Source of the DNA: JAFDZW01 sp035632315
GTDB taxonomy: Bacteria; Bacteroidota; Ignavibacteria; Palsa-1295
Length of the DNA stretch: 64,000 nt
Assembly: GCA_035632315.1 (NCBI GenBank)
Contig: DASQGZ010000042.1
Span: forward strand, 15,308-79,307
Direction of reading: 5' to 3'
Within the stretch, counting starts at the first letter, position 1. Every line of letters begins with the position of its first letter. Shown one piece after another: positions 9,239-18,479 of this stretch. The notes beneath the pieces are model-generated. The model was given only the letters and a program-made list of their open reading frames with translations. It was not told the origin of the DNA and did no database searches. The position numbers and the translations under genes were made by a program.

Positions 9239-10681
9239 TTATAAAAGTAATCTTATACCTAACGCAACATCCGTCTGCTTGGAGCCGCTCGAAAAGAGTT
9301 TGGTGATGTGAGCCGACGATAGATCAATGCTGATAAAATTCGCGATCGTCGTTCCCGCTCCAAGCGTAAGATCGCTTTGTCCTTGTTCAATAAAAAAACC
9401 GCCTTCGAGTCGTAGCGAAGCAACACTGTTGGATTGTTCGAGAGCAAGACCAAGTCCAATACGTGGGTGATTCAAACTGCCGACGACACTCGTTAAACCA
9501 TCGTCAAACTCAATTGCAGCTTTCGAAACAAAACCGGGGATCGTCAATCCCGCCTTATCGAGATTCAACGCCACGCCGAGACGAAGCATGGTCGGCAAAG
9601 AAGTTGTGAACGAGCTGACATCGTTCAGCTTCCCGCTGAATTTTTTCTCGAGTGCAGTGGTATAGTCACTATTGCCGGCATTTAGATATACGACCGTATC
9701 GTGTACATGGTCGGCAACGCGTTCGGTCGCATTTTTTGACCAGGAAATGCTGCCAATGTCAGTTATGGAAAATCCGACACGTAGCGTCGAGCCCTGACCG
9801 CTGGTTCCGAAAAGCTCCGCACTAGCTCCAATATCTACGCCAAATCCGGATCCAGCCTGATTACTTGTAATAAATCCAAAATTGAATGATGTCGGGATAT
9901 TCTTGGGGTCGAAATCCGATGTGTATGCAGAGCGCAATGTGTAATTCACATCAACGGTTGCGGAGCCATTGCCATATTTGCTGCTGAAATAATTTCCCTG
10001 ATCGAGACCGATATAGCCGGTGCCGGAAACATATTTTAATGCTCCGCCAACCGACAGCGATCGGAAGAATGGTTCATCACCCGTCGATGAAATGATCTTT
10101 TTTGCAAACGTCAATGAGTATTCGCTATACCACATTCCCTGAAAATCAAAATCGGAGTATGAACCGTTATATTGTGTAATCCGGGATTCATACGATTTAA
10201 GAAAATTCAGGAAATCGTCCGAGATAACAGTACGAAGACCGGCATGAGTCGTCCACGTAAATGCAAGCGTCCCAACCGAAGGAATGACATGCTCTATACC
10301 CAGGATCTCTGCATCGCCGCGGCCTGACATTTTCTCACCGGAAAGCAAGTCGGCGATCTGTTGACGCTTAGCGATCGAAATATTTCCGCTTCCGGGCTTG
10401 AAAATATCTGAAAGAGAGGATGCATTGCTGAGACTTGAACCTGCATCAATACCAAAACTTGAAATAGGGAAGACGCTGATCGTCCATAAAGAGTTATCAT
10501 CAGGAGTGATCAGTGACGGGTTCAAGCCGACAGCTGAAAGTCCGCTGTTATTTACGACGTATGTTCTCCCTGCGCCATGTGCGACGGGAGCCAAATGCTC
10601 GTAACCTTCCTGCGCAAGAACGGAAGTGGAAAATAATGTTAAAAGAATAATGACAAACGTCGCCGTGGTGCGAAACTGCAT
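9239..10681 (-). CDS. Outer-membrane beta-barrel protein, DUF5723/PorV-like (function unknown)
   Basis: 480 residues starting with a clear signal peptide (hydrophobic residues 8-22, cleavage near VLAQ|EG). The body alternates short polar and hydrophobic segments rich in G, S, T, F and Y, as in transmembrane barrels, and ends in GIRLLL, a hydrophobic end strand. The early segment (GAGRTYVVNNSGLSAVGLNPSL) resembles the start of Bacteroidota barrel families such as DUF5723 or PorV, where an 'ALNPA'-like motif follows the signal peptide. Family assignment is tentative. It begins 4 bases after the pepP stop, so it belongs to the prfB-PCD-pepP transcript. Its role is not known. Confidence 0.7.
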   Translation of the reverse strand: MQFRTTATFVIILLTLFSTSVLAQEGYEHLAPVAHGAGRTYVVNNSGLSAVGLNPSLITPDDNSLWTISVFPISSFGIDAGSSLSNASSLSDIFKPGSGNISIAKRQQIADLLSGEKMSGRGDAEILGIEHVIPSVGTLAFTWTTHAGLRTVISDDFLNFLKSYESRITQYNGSYSDFDFQGMWYSEYSLTFAKKIISSTGDEPFFRSLSVGGALKYVSGTGYIGLDQGNYFSSKYGNGSATVDVNYTLRSAYTSDFDPKNIPTSFNFGFITSNQAGSGFGVDIGASAELFGTSGQGSTLRVGFSITDIGSISWSKNATERVADHVHDTVVYLNAGNSDYTTALEKKFSGKLNDVSSFTTSLPTMLRLGVALNLDKAGLTIPGFVSKAAIEFDDGLTSVVGSLNHPRIGLGLALEQSNSVASLRLEGGFFIEQGQSDLTLGAGTTIANFISIDLSSAHITKLFSSGSKQTDVALGIRLLL

Positions 10682-10685
10682 TCAG

Positions 10686-12068
10686 TTATTTTCCTTTCCT
10701 CATCATGGTTTCGACTTCGTCAGCATTACGAGGTGATCCGTTCGATAAATTGATCGGTTCGGCGTTTGTTATTAAAATATCATCCTCAATGCGGCAGCCG
10801 ATCTTCCACCATTTCGGATCGCACGGGCTTCCTTCTTTAATGTAGATACCAGGTTCGACAGTGATCACCTCATTCGGTTCAAGAAGGCTGTATGCTCCTG
10901 CATCGTGTACATCGAGACCCAAATAATGCGATGTCCCGTGCATGAAATACTTTAAAGATTCCGATGTGTCTTTGATGATCCCAAGTTTCAGCAGACCTTT
11001 GCGAACAACCGCAAGTGCCGCATAATGCGGAGCTTTGAATGAATTGCCTGCGCGCGCAGCGGCGATGCCGGAATCTTGCGCTTCGAGAACAATGTCATAT
11101 ATTGCACGCTGCTCGGGAGTGAATTTTCCGTTGACCGGATAGCTGCGCGTAATGTCGGCGCTATAGCCATGATATTCACCGGCAATATCCATTTCTATGA
11201 AATCACCGTCTTGCGTTTGGCGGCGATTTGTTTCATAATGCAAGATCGTTGAATTATTCCCGCTGCCAACAATGCAGGGATATCCGGTGTATTCGCAGCC
11301 TTGTTTTTTGAATACGTATTCGCCTAATGCCTGGATCTGGTATTCGTACCAACCGGGGCGAACATTTTTCAGAATTTCATTATGCCCTTCGTTCGAAACA
11401 CCGACAACCTTTCTGAGCAGCTCGAGTTCTTCAGGAGTTTTTTTCATCCTCAGTTTTTGCAGAACTGCTCCGAGGGAAACAAAACTAACTTTTGGATATA
11501 CTTTCTTTGTAGATTCGAACATCACCGACGCCATCTTTACCGTAGTATCAATGATCGGATTTTTAACATCGTTGAATGCCAGTGTATAATAAAATGAATC
11601 CACTTCCGGTAGTACGCGCTTTAGTATCTGGGGGAGGGAATCGATGATGTAAGATTCCTCAAAACCAAGCAATTCTTTTGCGCCTTCAACTCCAAGTCGC
11701 ACGCCTGTCCACGTTTCTTGTGCGGGTTGTTTCTTTTCTACAAATAATATTTGTCGCGGGTGTTCACCTTTTATAAGTAAAAGAGCTGCGTTCGGCTGAA
11801 TATGTCCGGTAAGATAGTAAAAATTCGGATCCTGGTGATATTCATAGCTAACGTCATTTGCGCGTTGTTTCTCCGGTGCTGAGAGAAATAATGCCGCCGT
11901 TTTTGCCGCCATATACTTCATCACTGAATCGCGGCGGCTCTTATGAAATGATGCCGGTAAACGATCGGTGTCGTATTGGGCGTATTTATCTGAAATAGGT
12001 AAATGCTGCGCATTACCAATACCGATGGAGAGTAAAAGCAGAAGTATTGTACAGAAAATTCTTTTCAA
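10686..12068 (-). CDS. Exported Xaa-Pro aminopeptidase (M24B)
   Basis: A metallopeptidase that removes N-terminal residues preceding proline. It has 460 residues with an N-terminal signal peptide (hydrophobic residues 6-19, cleavage near GNAQ|HL), so it acts in the periplasm or outside, unlike cytoplasmic E. coli PepP. An N-terminal creatinase-like domain is followed by the M24 fold. Metal ligands are seen in EMDIAGEYHGYSADITRSYP, HGTSHYLGLDVHD, VEPGIYI and GCRIEDDILIT. Its ATG overlaps the stop of the pterin dehydratase gene by four bases, indicating translational coupling. Peptide scavenging is the likely role (inference). Confidence 0.92.
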   Translation of the reverse strand: MKRIFCTILLLLLSIGIGNAQHLPISDKYAQYDTDRLPASFHKSRRDSVMKYMAAKTAALFLSAPEKQRANDVSYEYHQDPNFYYLTGHIQPNAALLLIKGEHPRQILFVEKKQPAQETWTGVRLGVEGAKELLGFEESYIIDSLPQILKRVLPEVDSFYYTLAFNDVKNPIIDTTVKMASVMFESTKKVYPKVSFVSLGAVLQKLRMKKTPEELELLRKVVGVSNEGHNEILKNVRPGWYEYQIQALGEYVFKKQGCEYTGYPCIVGSGNNSTILHYETNRRQTQDGDFIEMDIAGEYHGYSADITRSYPVNGKFTPEQRAIYDIVLEAQDSGIAAARAGNSFKAPHYAALAVVRKGLLKLGIIKDTSESLKYFMHGTSHYLGLDVHDAGAYSLLEPNEVITVEPGIYIKEGSPCDPKWWKIGCRIEDDILITNAEPINLSNGSPRNADEVETMMRKGK

Positions 12069-12346
12069 TGGAGGGAGTCGATTTTAGTTGCTAATGTCAG
12101 GTCGAGTTCCGTCACTCCGCCTGCCGAATGAGTTGACAAGGTCACGAAGACTTTATTATAGGAGTGCAAGAAAATATCAGGATGATGATCCATCGCCTCT
12201 GCTTCAGTAGCGATCTTGCCAATAAATGCTACCGCAGAAAGAAAATTCTCGCATTTGAATTCTTTTTCGATTGATTTTTTTGAAGCAGCATACATCCAGC
12301 CGCTCGGCAGTTTTGAGGTTAGCTCCAAGTCGTTCAGAAGCTTCAT
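12065..12346 (-). CDS. Pterin-4a-carbinolamine dehydratase
   Basis: Small cytoplasmic enzyme (93 residues) that dehydrates 4a-hydroxytetrahydrobiopterin after aromatic amino acid hydroxylation; bacterial homologues are often called PhhB. The active-site signature EAMDHHPD is followed by YNKVFVTLSTHSAGGVTELD with the third conserved histidine. It starts 3 bases after the prfB stop and overlaps pepP by ATGA, so it lies in the middle of that operon. No phenylalanine hydroxylase gene is in the window, so its real substrate here is open; some bacterial members support molybdopterin or folate metabolism. Confidence 0.92.
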   Translation of the reverse strand: MKLLNDLELTSKLPSGWMYAASKKSIEKEFKCENFLSAVAFIGKIATEAEAMDHHPDIFLHSYNKVFVTLSTHSAGGVTELDLTLATKIDSLH

Positions 12347-12349
12347 TGT

Positions 12350-13505
12350 TTATTCCAGTTCTTCGTCTGCTGTTTCGGTGACTTTCAATTTGCCGCCTTC
12401 ATACAGCAGGTAGGTTTTCATGAAATCAGTGATGTCGCCGTTCATTACTGCCTGAACGTCGGTTTTTGCAACTTTCGTACGGTGATCTTTTACCATCGTA
12501 TATGGCTGGAAGACATACGAACGAATCTGCGCACCCCACGACGCTTTCATTTTTTTGCCTTCGATCGCGGCAAGGCGAGCTTCTTCTATTTCGCGATTGA
12601 TCGCAGCGATTCGGCTCTTGAGCATTTTCATTGCGCGTTCGCCGTTCTGTAACTGAGAGCGTTCTTCCTGACATGCGGCAATAACAATGTTCTCTTTTCC
12701 TGTCGAATCAATATACCGATAGGTTAAACGAACAGCCGTCTCGACTTTATTGACATTCTGTCCGCCTTTGCCGCCAGAACGATATGTGTCTCGCTGCAAA
12801 AACGCAGGATTGATAACGATCTCTTCGTTACCTTCTTCTATCACAGGATACGCATAAACGCTTGCAAAGCTCGTATGGCGTCGGGCATTCGCATCGAATG
12901 GGGAAATGCGTACAAGACGGTGGACTCCGTTCTCTGCTTTGAGATAGCCGAAAGCATTCTCGCCTTTAATTTCAAGCGTTGCAGATTTAATACCGGCGCC
13001 TTCACCCGGGAGTTCGTCCATCATCGAAACTTTATATCCGTTCTGCTCGCCCCAACGGGTGTACATTCGTTCGAGCATTTCCGACCAGTCCTGCGCTTCA
13101 GTGCCGCCTTGTCCGGCATTGATTGTGAGAATGGCGTCTTTATGATCGTCCGGACCGGAAAGCATCACAGCAACTTCCTGCGCCGAGAGGACATCTTCGA
13201 TCTCTTGCAGTTCTTGATTAACTTGCGGGGCAAGTGATTCATCTTCCTCTGCAAGTTCGACAAGCGATTCGGAATCGTTTACGCGGGATTCCAGTGCACG
13301 AAATTCATCACGCTCTTTTTTCAAGCGTGTGAGTTCTTGCATTAACTTCTGGGCATTACGTTGGTCGCTCCAAAAATCGGGTGAGACGGACTGATCTTCA
13401 AGCGCGGCAATGCGCTTTGCTTTTGAAGCAAGGTCAAAGAGAGTCGCCGAGTTCTGCAAGACGTGTCCGCAGGTCGGCAATAGAGATGGCTATAAGTTCT
13501 GACAT
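12350..13505 (-). CDS. prfB: Peptide chain release factor 2 with programmed +1 frameshift
   Basis: RF2 ends translation at UGA and UAA. Translation should start at ATG 13505 (MSELIAISIADLRTRLAELGDSL), reach an in-frame UGA as codon 24 at 13436-13434 within CTT TGA C, and shift +1 to continue with GAC at 13435. The full product is about 384 residues. The shift sequence is the one used by E. coli prfB, where scarce RF2 raises shifting. The strong GGGGG-type Shine-Dalgarno just upstream of CTT in E. coli is not obvious here. After the shift come coiled-coil domain 1, the SPF anticodon tripeptide (RISPFD), and the catalytic GGQ (SGGKGGQNVNK). Downstream genes PCD, pepP and a barrel protein appear co-transcribed. 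Confidence 0.95.
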
Positions 13506-13534
13506 AATTATTCCTTAGTCAAGAGCCTAAAACG

Positions 13535-13564
13535 CAATTATAATACAAATTGTCCCAAATCAAA
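13535..13564 (-). promoter_or_regulatory. Candidate Bacteroidota-type promoter of prfB
   Basis: On the minus strand TTTG (13564-13561) is followed after 18 bases by TATAATTG (13542-13535), one mismatch from the FCB -7 consensus TAnnTTTG, about 30 bases ahead of the prfB ATG. AT-rich context makes chance matches likely. Confidence 0.25.
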
Positions 13565-13568
13565 CTAA

Positions 13569-15725
13569 TTATCTCAATACCATCACTGGAAGTCGCTTTG
13601 TCAACCCATTAGACCGAATCAAACAAACATACATTCCTGGTGGAAAACGTGAGGCATCCCATTGATAAGAATGCTCGCCTCCCTCTAACTCGCCGGAGAA
13701 TAACTCGGCACATTCCTTTCCAAGAATATCCACTATGTTCAAATTAACAAATTCTCTCTGCGAATTCGAAAATGAAATGGTGCTTATAGATGAGGTTGGA
13801 TTCGGGAAGCATCTAAAGCGATCCGTCATGAGAGTAGTCGGACGAACCTCGTTAACTCCAAAGTCAGAGAGGCTCCGACGTCCGACAGTGCAGGCATTGA
13901 AGTATCCAAATAGATATCCGTTAAATGTATATAAAAGATTTGAAGAACCGAATTGACTGTAGTATTGGTCTATCCGGGTCCAGCTTGCTCCGTCGTTCGT
14001 CGTCATGTATATTCCGCCATCCGTGCCTGCAAAAAGGGTATTCCCAATCGCCAGGAGAGTATTGATCACTTCTCGACCGCCAGGGAAAAATCGCACATTA
14101 CTATGATTTCCCATTCGATAGAGACCGATATTCGTCCCGGCGAAGACACACGTGTCAGTGGCTGCGATGCAATTGATGCTCCAGCCGATCGAAAGGGTTA
14201 CAAAGCCCTTCCAGGTTACACCCTGGTCAGTAGAATAAGAGATACCGTCGCCAAAGTCCGTGGCGAATACTTCCGAACCTCTTGAAGCGAAACTGCTGAG
14301 GTTCAAAGGGAAAGTTTGATGGGCCCAAGTTTTGCCGGTATCCGTAGAAACATACGTACTGTCATTCCCATCGTTCGCAAGAAGATTCGACCCGATAACT
14401 GCGAGCCCGGTGATCTCTGTATCTTTTGACGGCGATCTGAGCTTTTGCCAATTGCTTCCGTAGTCTGTAGAAAGGAATAGGCCACTGGTAGTTTGAGCCC
14501 CTCCTGGATCAGGCGGCCTCTCAACACCTAAGAATAGGTTCGTACCGCCTGCGGCAAGAGAGGTTATCCAAGTGGCGGTGTTAACCAGCGGAGTAAGTGG
14601 AAGAGGGTACCAATTATCACCGTTGTTTGTCGTCGAATATACGCCGTCGGCAAGAGCGAAAAGGTGCGTGGTGGTTGATGCAAACTTGCCCACCTGTGAC
14701 CAGGAAAGTCCGTTTCCGCCCGTTGCTATCCAATGATCGCCGTTATCAATAGATCGGAAAATGCCTGCTCTGTCATCGCTCCCGGCATACAGAACACCGC
14801 CTTCGCTCACAATTGTCGTTATAGGGCTGGCAGTCAATCCTGTGCAGATCGGTGTCCACGTATTTCCATTATCCGTTGACCTGAAGATGCTGTCATGATC
14901 TGTTGACATAAATACTGATCCGGAATTAAGTGTAACCCCAGTTATCATCCCAGTGTAGCTATCCATGGAATAGACTGTGTCCCAACTGGCTCTGTTATCA
15001 GTCGAACGAAAGAGCATGCTTGGAGAGGATACGGAACCTAAAGCGGCGGCAACAAAAATGGCTGAGTCACCGACTGCGATCGCATTGTTTATTCTGGAGA
15101 TGCCAACGTTGATAATGTTCCATGTCGCCCCGTTAATAACGAGCGGAATGGTTGCAGTGTTAGAAGAGAATCCTCCAACGTAAAGGTTTGTGCTACGAAT
15201 GGTAAGCGCATACGCTTGAGTAATACTGCCTATACTGTTTAAGCCGGTATCAATTTGTTCCCAGGTCTTACCTAGATCGATTGAGTAGATGAGACCTCCC
15301 ACGGTCGCTGCAAACACTGTCTTTCCGCTGGTGGCAAGTGCATTCACATAATTGTAATTGTAGTTCAACCCCGAAAAATCAACCTGTTGCCAGGTTTTCC
15401 CGTTATCGGTGGAATACAGGAGTCCTCCATTCTCAAGCCCGGCATAGATCGTTGTCCCGCTATATGCAAGCGCCTTGACAAACCAGTTAGAGGCAATATT
15501 CTTCCAACTGATCCCCTTGTCACTAGAGTAATAAATGCCTTCGCCATGTGTCCCGAGAAATACATTATCTCCATTTGCCACGATGCACCTCGCATTCGCG
15601 TCAGTAGGGCCCTTAGTATCTACCCATTGAGCGAAAGCAGAGGGCACAATGCTAAGTGCGAGTCCAAGCACTAATGCAAGTAGGATGAATCGTTGTTTCA
15701 TAGTCCGCTGCTTAAATGATTTCAT
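13569..15725 (-). CDS. Secreted Asp-box/BNR repeat protein with T9SS sorting domain
   Basis: 718 residues. A signal peptide (after a short MKSFKQRT leader, or starting at the second ATG, 15701) ends near AFAQ|WVD. The body carries many Asp-box repeats of the type YSSDKGISW, YSTDNGKTW, FRSTDNGNTW and LSTDYGSNW, spaced as in sialidase/WD-like beta-propellers (vacuolar sorting receptor / photosystem stability factor fold). The last 75 or so residues, beginning FPNP and containing the strand pattern NIVDILGKE and PPGMYVCLI, are a type A Por secretion (T9SS) C-terminal domain. It is therefore exported and probably bound to the cell surface. It follows an ABC-2 permease gene by 9 bases. Ligand unknown; the sialidase catalytic residues are not evident. 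Confidence 0.85.
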   Translation of the reverse strand: MKSFKQRTMKQRFILLALVLGLALSIVPSAFAQWVDTKGPTDANARCIVANGDNVFLGTHGEGIYYSSDKGISWKNIASNWFVKALAYSGTTIYAGLENGGLLYSTDNGKTWQQVDFSGLNYNYNYVNALATSGKTVFAATVGGLIYSIDLGKTWEQIDTGLNSIGSITQAYALTIRSTNLYVGGFSSNTATIPLVINGATWNIINVGISRINNAIAVGDSAIFVAAALGSVSSPSMLFRSTDNRASWDTVYSMDSYTGMITGVTLNSGSVFMSTDHDSIFRSTDNGNTWTPICTGLTASPITTIVSEGGVLYAGSDDRAGIFRSIDNGDHWIATGGNGLSWSQVGKFASTTTHLFALADGVYSTTNNGDNWYPLPLTPLVNTATWITSLAAGGTNLFLGVERPPDPGGAQTTSGLFLSTDYGSNWQKLRSPSKDTEITGLAVIGSNLLANDGNDSTYVSTDTGKTWAHQTFPLNLSSFASRGSEVFATDFGDGISYSTDQGVTWKGFVTLSIGWSINCIAATDTCVFAGTNIGLYRMGNHSNVRFFPGGREVINTLLAIGNTLFAGTDGGIYMTTNDGASWTRIDQYYSQFGSSNLLYTFNGYLFGYFNACTVGRRSLSDFGVNEVRPTTLMTDRFRCFPNPTSSISTISFSNSQREFVNLNIVDILGKECAELFSGELEGGEHSYQWDASRFPPGMYVCLIRSNGLTKRLPVMVLR

Positions 15726-15734
15726 TTAAAAAAA

Positions 15735-16577
15735 TTAGAACTCTTTTTTTGAAAACGCATAGATTCCGAAAGAGAGGTAAATACAGCTCAATGCAAGTAT
15801 CAACCCGATCGGCTCCCATTTAATCGGCATTCCAAGTATTGCATTTTTCATATTGTCGCCCATGTCGGATGCTTGTGGGAAGACATAGTACATAATTCCT
15901 GCGATCTCAGAGAGAGTTGATTTCCCTCCGCCGCCAACAATACTTTCTATTCCACGCAGAATGGAAATGAGCCCCGAAATGAAAAATAAGCCGATACCCA
16001 CAATGATCGACAGAGCACTCGAACGCGAAAGAACGCTGATAAGAACAACGATCGAGTAAATGCCGGCATAGCCAAGCACAATAAATACAGTACTCAGCAA
16101 AAAAGATATATTCCAAATGCCTAATGACAGCGATACAACGATCCACATTCCGAGAATGAACCAAAACGCTTCAATAGCAATGATAGAGAGACTTGCAATA
16201 TATCTTCCGAAAAGATATTGCCACCTCGGTACGGGTTTTGAAAGCAGAATATCGATCGTGCCTTTTTCCATCTGAGAGGTAATAAATCCGGTCGTGGCAA
16301 ACACACCGATACAGATCGTCATAAAATATAGAATGCCGGAGATGATCGTATAAAAAATATCGAGCACCGTTACCTGCATCACCGAAGCCATCGCACCGTT
16401 CGTGCCTCGCATCTTCGTCTGTTGAAATTGATTCATTGCCTCTTTGACCGATGAACTTTGGAAGACAAAAAAGGTGATGATTATAATGACTGAAGAAAAA
16501 ATAAAGAATCCGACAAGCGTTTTCTTCGAACGTGCTTCTCGGTAAGTTTCTTCGATGATCGCTAAAAATTGTCTCAT
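15735..16577 (-). CDS. ABC-2 type transporter permease
   Basis: 280 residues with about six membrane helices: one near 22-42, then helices at roughly 75-100, 125-150, 155-180, 190-210 and 255-275. The extracytoplasmic segment after helix 1 (Q-rich, NQFQQTKMRG) and the GTIDILLSKPVPRWQYLFGRYIASL stretch resemble NosY/GldF-like ABC-2 permeases. It starts 6 bases after the ATPase gene and forms an exporter with it. The next gene is the T9SS cargo protein, 9 bases on. The substrate cannot be read from sequence. Confidence 0.85.
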   Translation of the reverse strand: MRQFLAIIEETYREARSKKTLVGFFIFSSVIIIITFFVFQSSSVKEAMNQFQQTKMRGTNGAMASVMQVTVLDIFYTIISGILYFMTICIGVFATTGFITSQMEKGTIDILLSKPVPRWQYLFGRYIASLSIIAIEAFWFILGMWIVVSLSLGIWNISFLLSTVFIVLGYAGIYSIVVLISVLSRSSALSIIVGIGLFFISGLISILRGIESIVGGGGKSTLSEIAGIMYYVFPQASDMGDNMKNAILGMPIKWEPIGLILALSCIYLSFGIYAFSKKEF

Positions 16578-16583
16578 AGTATC

Positions 16584-17522
16584 TTAATTTGCTTCTGCAC
16601 GTGTGACTTCAGGGCTTCCGATGAGTTGGATGAACATATCTTCAAGCGAAGAACGCTTCTGATGAATGTCTTCGATCAAGATACTATTTGAACGTAGTTT
16701 GTCTATAAGAGCATTCAGCTCGGCGATCGAATCACACTCAACGACGAGCTTATTCTCCGCCTCATCCGCGGAAGAATGTGTGAGCAAATTGCGAGCAGCA
16801 ACAAAATTCTCGGCTGATACTCGAAACTCGTAGATGTTTTTTTGCGAGGTCAGCGCATCGACCGTCCCTTCGGCAATGACTTTCCCTTGCCGCAATATCG
16901 CAACTCTATCGGAAATTCGTTCGACCTCCGAGAGAAGGTGTGAATTCAGGAATACGCTTTTTCCCTGATCTTTCAAATGCGTGAGTACGTCACGAATCTC
17001 TTTACGGCCCACCGGATCGACGCCGTCGGTCGGTTCGTCAAGAATGATCAGATCGGGGTCATTGATAAGCGCCTGTGCAAGCCCGAGCCGCTGCATCATT
17101 CCTTTCGAGTATTTTCGGACTTTCATTGTCCGCCAGTCGTTCATTCCGACAAGATGAAGCGTTTCATCAATCCTCTGTGAAAGAACAGCTGATTCGACAT
17201 TGGAAAGTTTTCCAAAATAACTAAGAACTTGCTCGCCACTAAGGTGAAGAGGGTAGCGATGATTTTCCGGCAAATAACCGATCCGTTTCTTCGCGTCGAT
17301 CGAACCGAGCGGATGACCAAGCAAATATCCAGAACCCGATGTGGGATAGACAATGCCGAGCAAACATTTAATAAATGTCGTTTTCCCGGCGCCGTTCGGA
17401 CCGAGCAAGGAATATATCTCGCCGGGCTTGACCGAAAGCGAAACTCCTTGCAGCGCGGGTACGGCACTCGTGCCGCCACCGAAACGTTTTGCGAGACTAT
17501 TGGTTGTAAGAATGTATTCCAT
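16584..17522 (-). CDS. ABC transporter ATP-binding protein (ABC-2 exporter)
   Basis: 312 residues counted from ATG at 17522 (a TTG precedes it directly). Walker A is GPNGAGKTTF, the signature motif is degenerate (YSKGMMQRLGLA), and Walker B is LIILDEPTDGVDP, with the H-loop in LNSHLLSEVE. After the nucleotide-binding domain there is a C-terminal regulatory region of about 90 residues, as in CcmA/NatA/GldA-like ATPases. It drives the permease encoded next to it. It is divergent from the SDR gene across 59 bases, where the promoters of both must lie. Confidence 0.9.
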   Translation of the reverse strand: MEYILTTNSLAKRFGGGTSAVPALQGVSLSVKPGEIYSLLGPNGAGKTTFIKCLLGIVYPTSGSGYLLGHPLGSIDAKKRIGYLPENHRYPLHLSGEQVLSYFGKLSNVESAVLSQRIDETLHLVGMNDWRTMKVRKYSKGMMQRLGLAQALINDPDLIILDEPTDGVDPVGRKEIRDVLTHLKDQGKSVFLNSHLLSEVERISDRVAILRQGKVIAEGTVDALTSQKNIYEFRVSAENFVAARNLLTHSSADEAENKLVVECDSIAELNALIDKLRSNSILIEDIHQKRSSLEDMFIQLIGSPEVTRAEAN

Positions 17523-17581
17523 CAATTATATTTCATCCGATGACGAATCTGAAGGTGTAAATATACCTAAATTATATTGCA

Positions 17582-18340
17582 ATGTTACGACGACACGAAG
17601 AAAAGCTAGCCGTTATCACCGGAGCAGCAATCGGTAATGGCCGTGCAATGGCAAGCCGCCTTGCCGCGGAAGGAGCACAGGTGGTGATCGCCGATATTTC
17701 CGAAGCAACGGAGACGTTATCTGAGATTTCAGACCAAAAAAATGTCCTGACTCCATTATATGTAGAAACTGACATCACCGATCCGTTTTCAGTATCTAAA
17801 CTCTCAGAAACGATAAAAGCAAGGTTCGGGCGCTTCGATATTCTCGTCAATAATGCCGGTGTGTATGATGAGGAACCATTCGAATTACTGACATTCGAAA
17901 AATGGAAGAGTGTCATCGATGTAAATTTAAATGGATTATTTTTAATGAGCAAAGCGGCGCTTTCATCAATGAAAGAGCATCATTTCGGACGCATCATTAA
18001 TTTATCGAGCAATACCGTTTGGCTAGGGACGCCATTTCTCACGCATTATATTTCCAGCAAAATGGGAATTATCGGATTTACTCGTGCGCTTGCTGCCGAG
18101 GTAGGGCGTTTCGGGGTAACGGTCAATGCGATCACTGTCGGGCTGACGGCGACGCAACGACCTGCTGATTCAAAGTTCGGATCGTCAACAATGCTTGAGC
18201 ATGTTCTGCCTGAGCAGGCGATCGCAAGAATGGAAACGCCGCAGGATATTGCCTCTGTCGTTTCCTTCTTGGCGTCAGACGATTCTGCGATCATTACCGG
18301 GCAAACGATCAACGTCGATGGCGGTGCTGCACGCCACTGA
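17582..18340 (+). CDS. Short-chain dehydrogenase/reductase (FabG-like)
   Basis: 252-residue NAD(P)-dependent oxidoreductase of the classical SDR family. The cofactor motif TGAAIGNG is at residues 13-20, NNAG lies near 90, the active-site serine is in LSSN, and the catalytic pair is in HYISSK (YxxxK). The end GQTINVDGG is typical of FabG-like enzymes. It stands alone between a divergent ABC operon and a tRNA gene, so there is no acyl carrier or fatty-acid context. Substrate unknown; not necessarily the housekeeping 3-oxoacyl-ACP reductase. Confidence 0.88.
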   Translation: MLRRHEEKLAVITGAAIGNGRAMASRLAAEGAQVVIADISEATETLSEISDQKNVLTPLYVETDITDPFSVSKLSETIKARFGRFDILVNNAGVYDEEPFELLTFEKWKSVIDVNLNGLFLMSKAALSSMKEHHFGRIINLSSNTVWLGTPFLTHYISSKMGIIGFTRALAAEVGRFGVTVNAITVGLTATQRPADSKFGSSTMLEHVLPEQAIARMETPQDIASVVSFLASDDSAIITGQTINVDGGAARH

Positions 18341-18388
18341 GGGAACTTCCGATAATCAATTTCTCTTATTTGTAGGCTTTTTGAATTC

Positions 18389-18460
18389 GGCGCCGTAGCC
18401 AAGTGGTAAGGCAGAGCTCTGCAAAAGCTCCATTCATCAGTTCAAATCTGATCGGCGCCT
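18389..18460 (+). tRNA. tRNA-Cys (GCA)
   Basis: 72 bases fold into a full cloverleaf. The acceptor stem is GGCGCCG (18389-18395) with CGGCGCC (18453-18459). The anticodon stem is GAGCT/AGCTC with loop CTGCAAA, anticodon GCA at 18421-18423. The T arm is ATCAG-TTCAAAT-CTGAT. The discriminator is T/U, as expected for tRNA-Cys, and CCA is not encoded. It lies only 19 bases before the start of the PD40-OmpA gene. Confidence 0.96.
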
Positions 18461-18479
18461 CTCCTGTGTAAGTAGTCTG

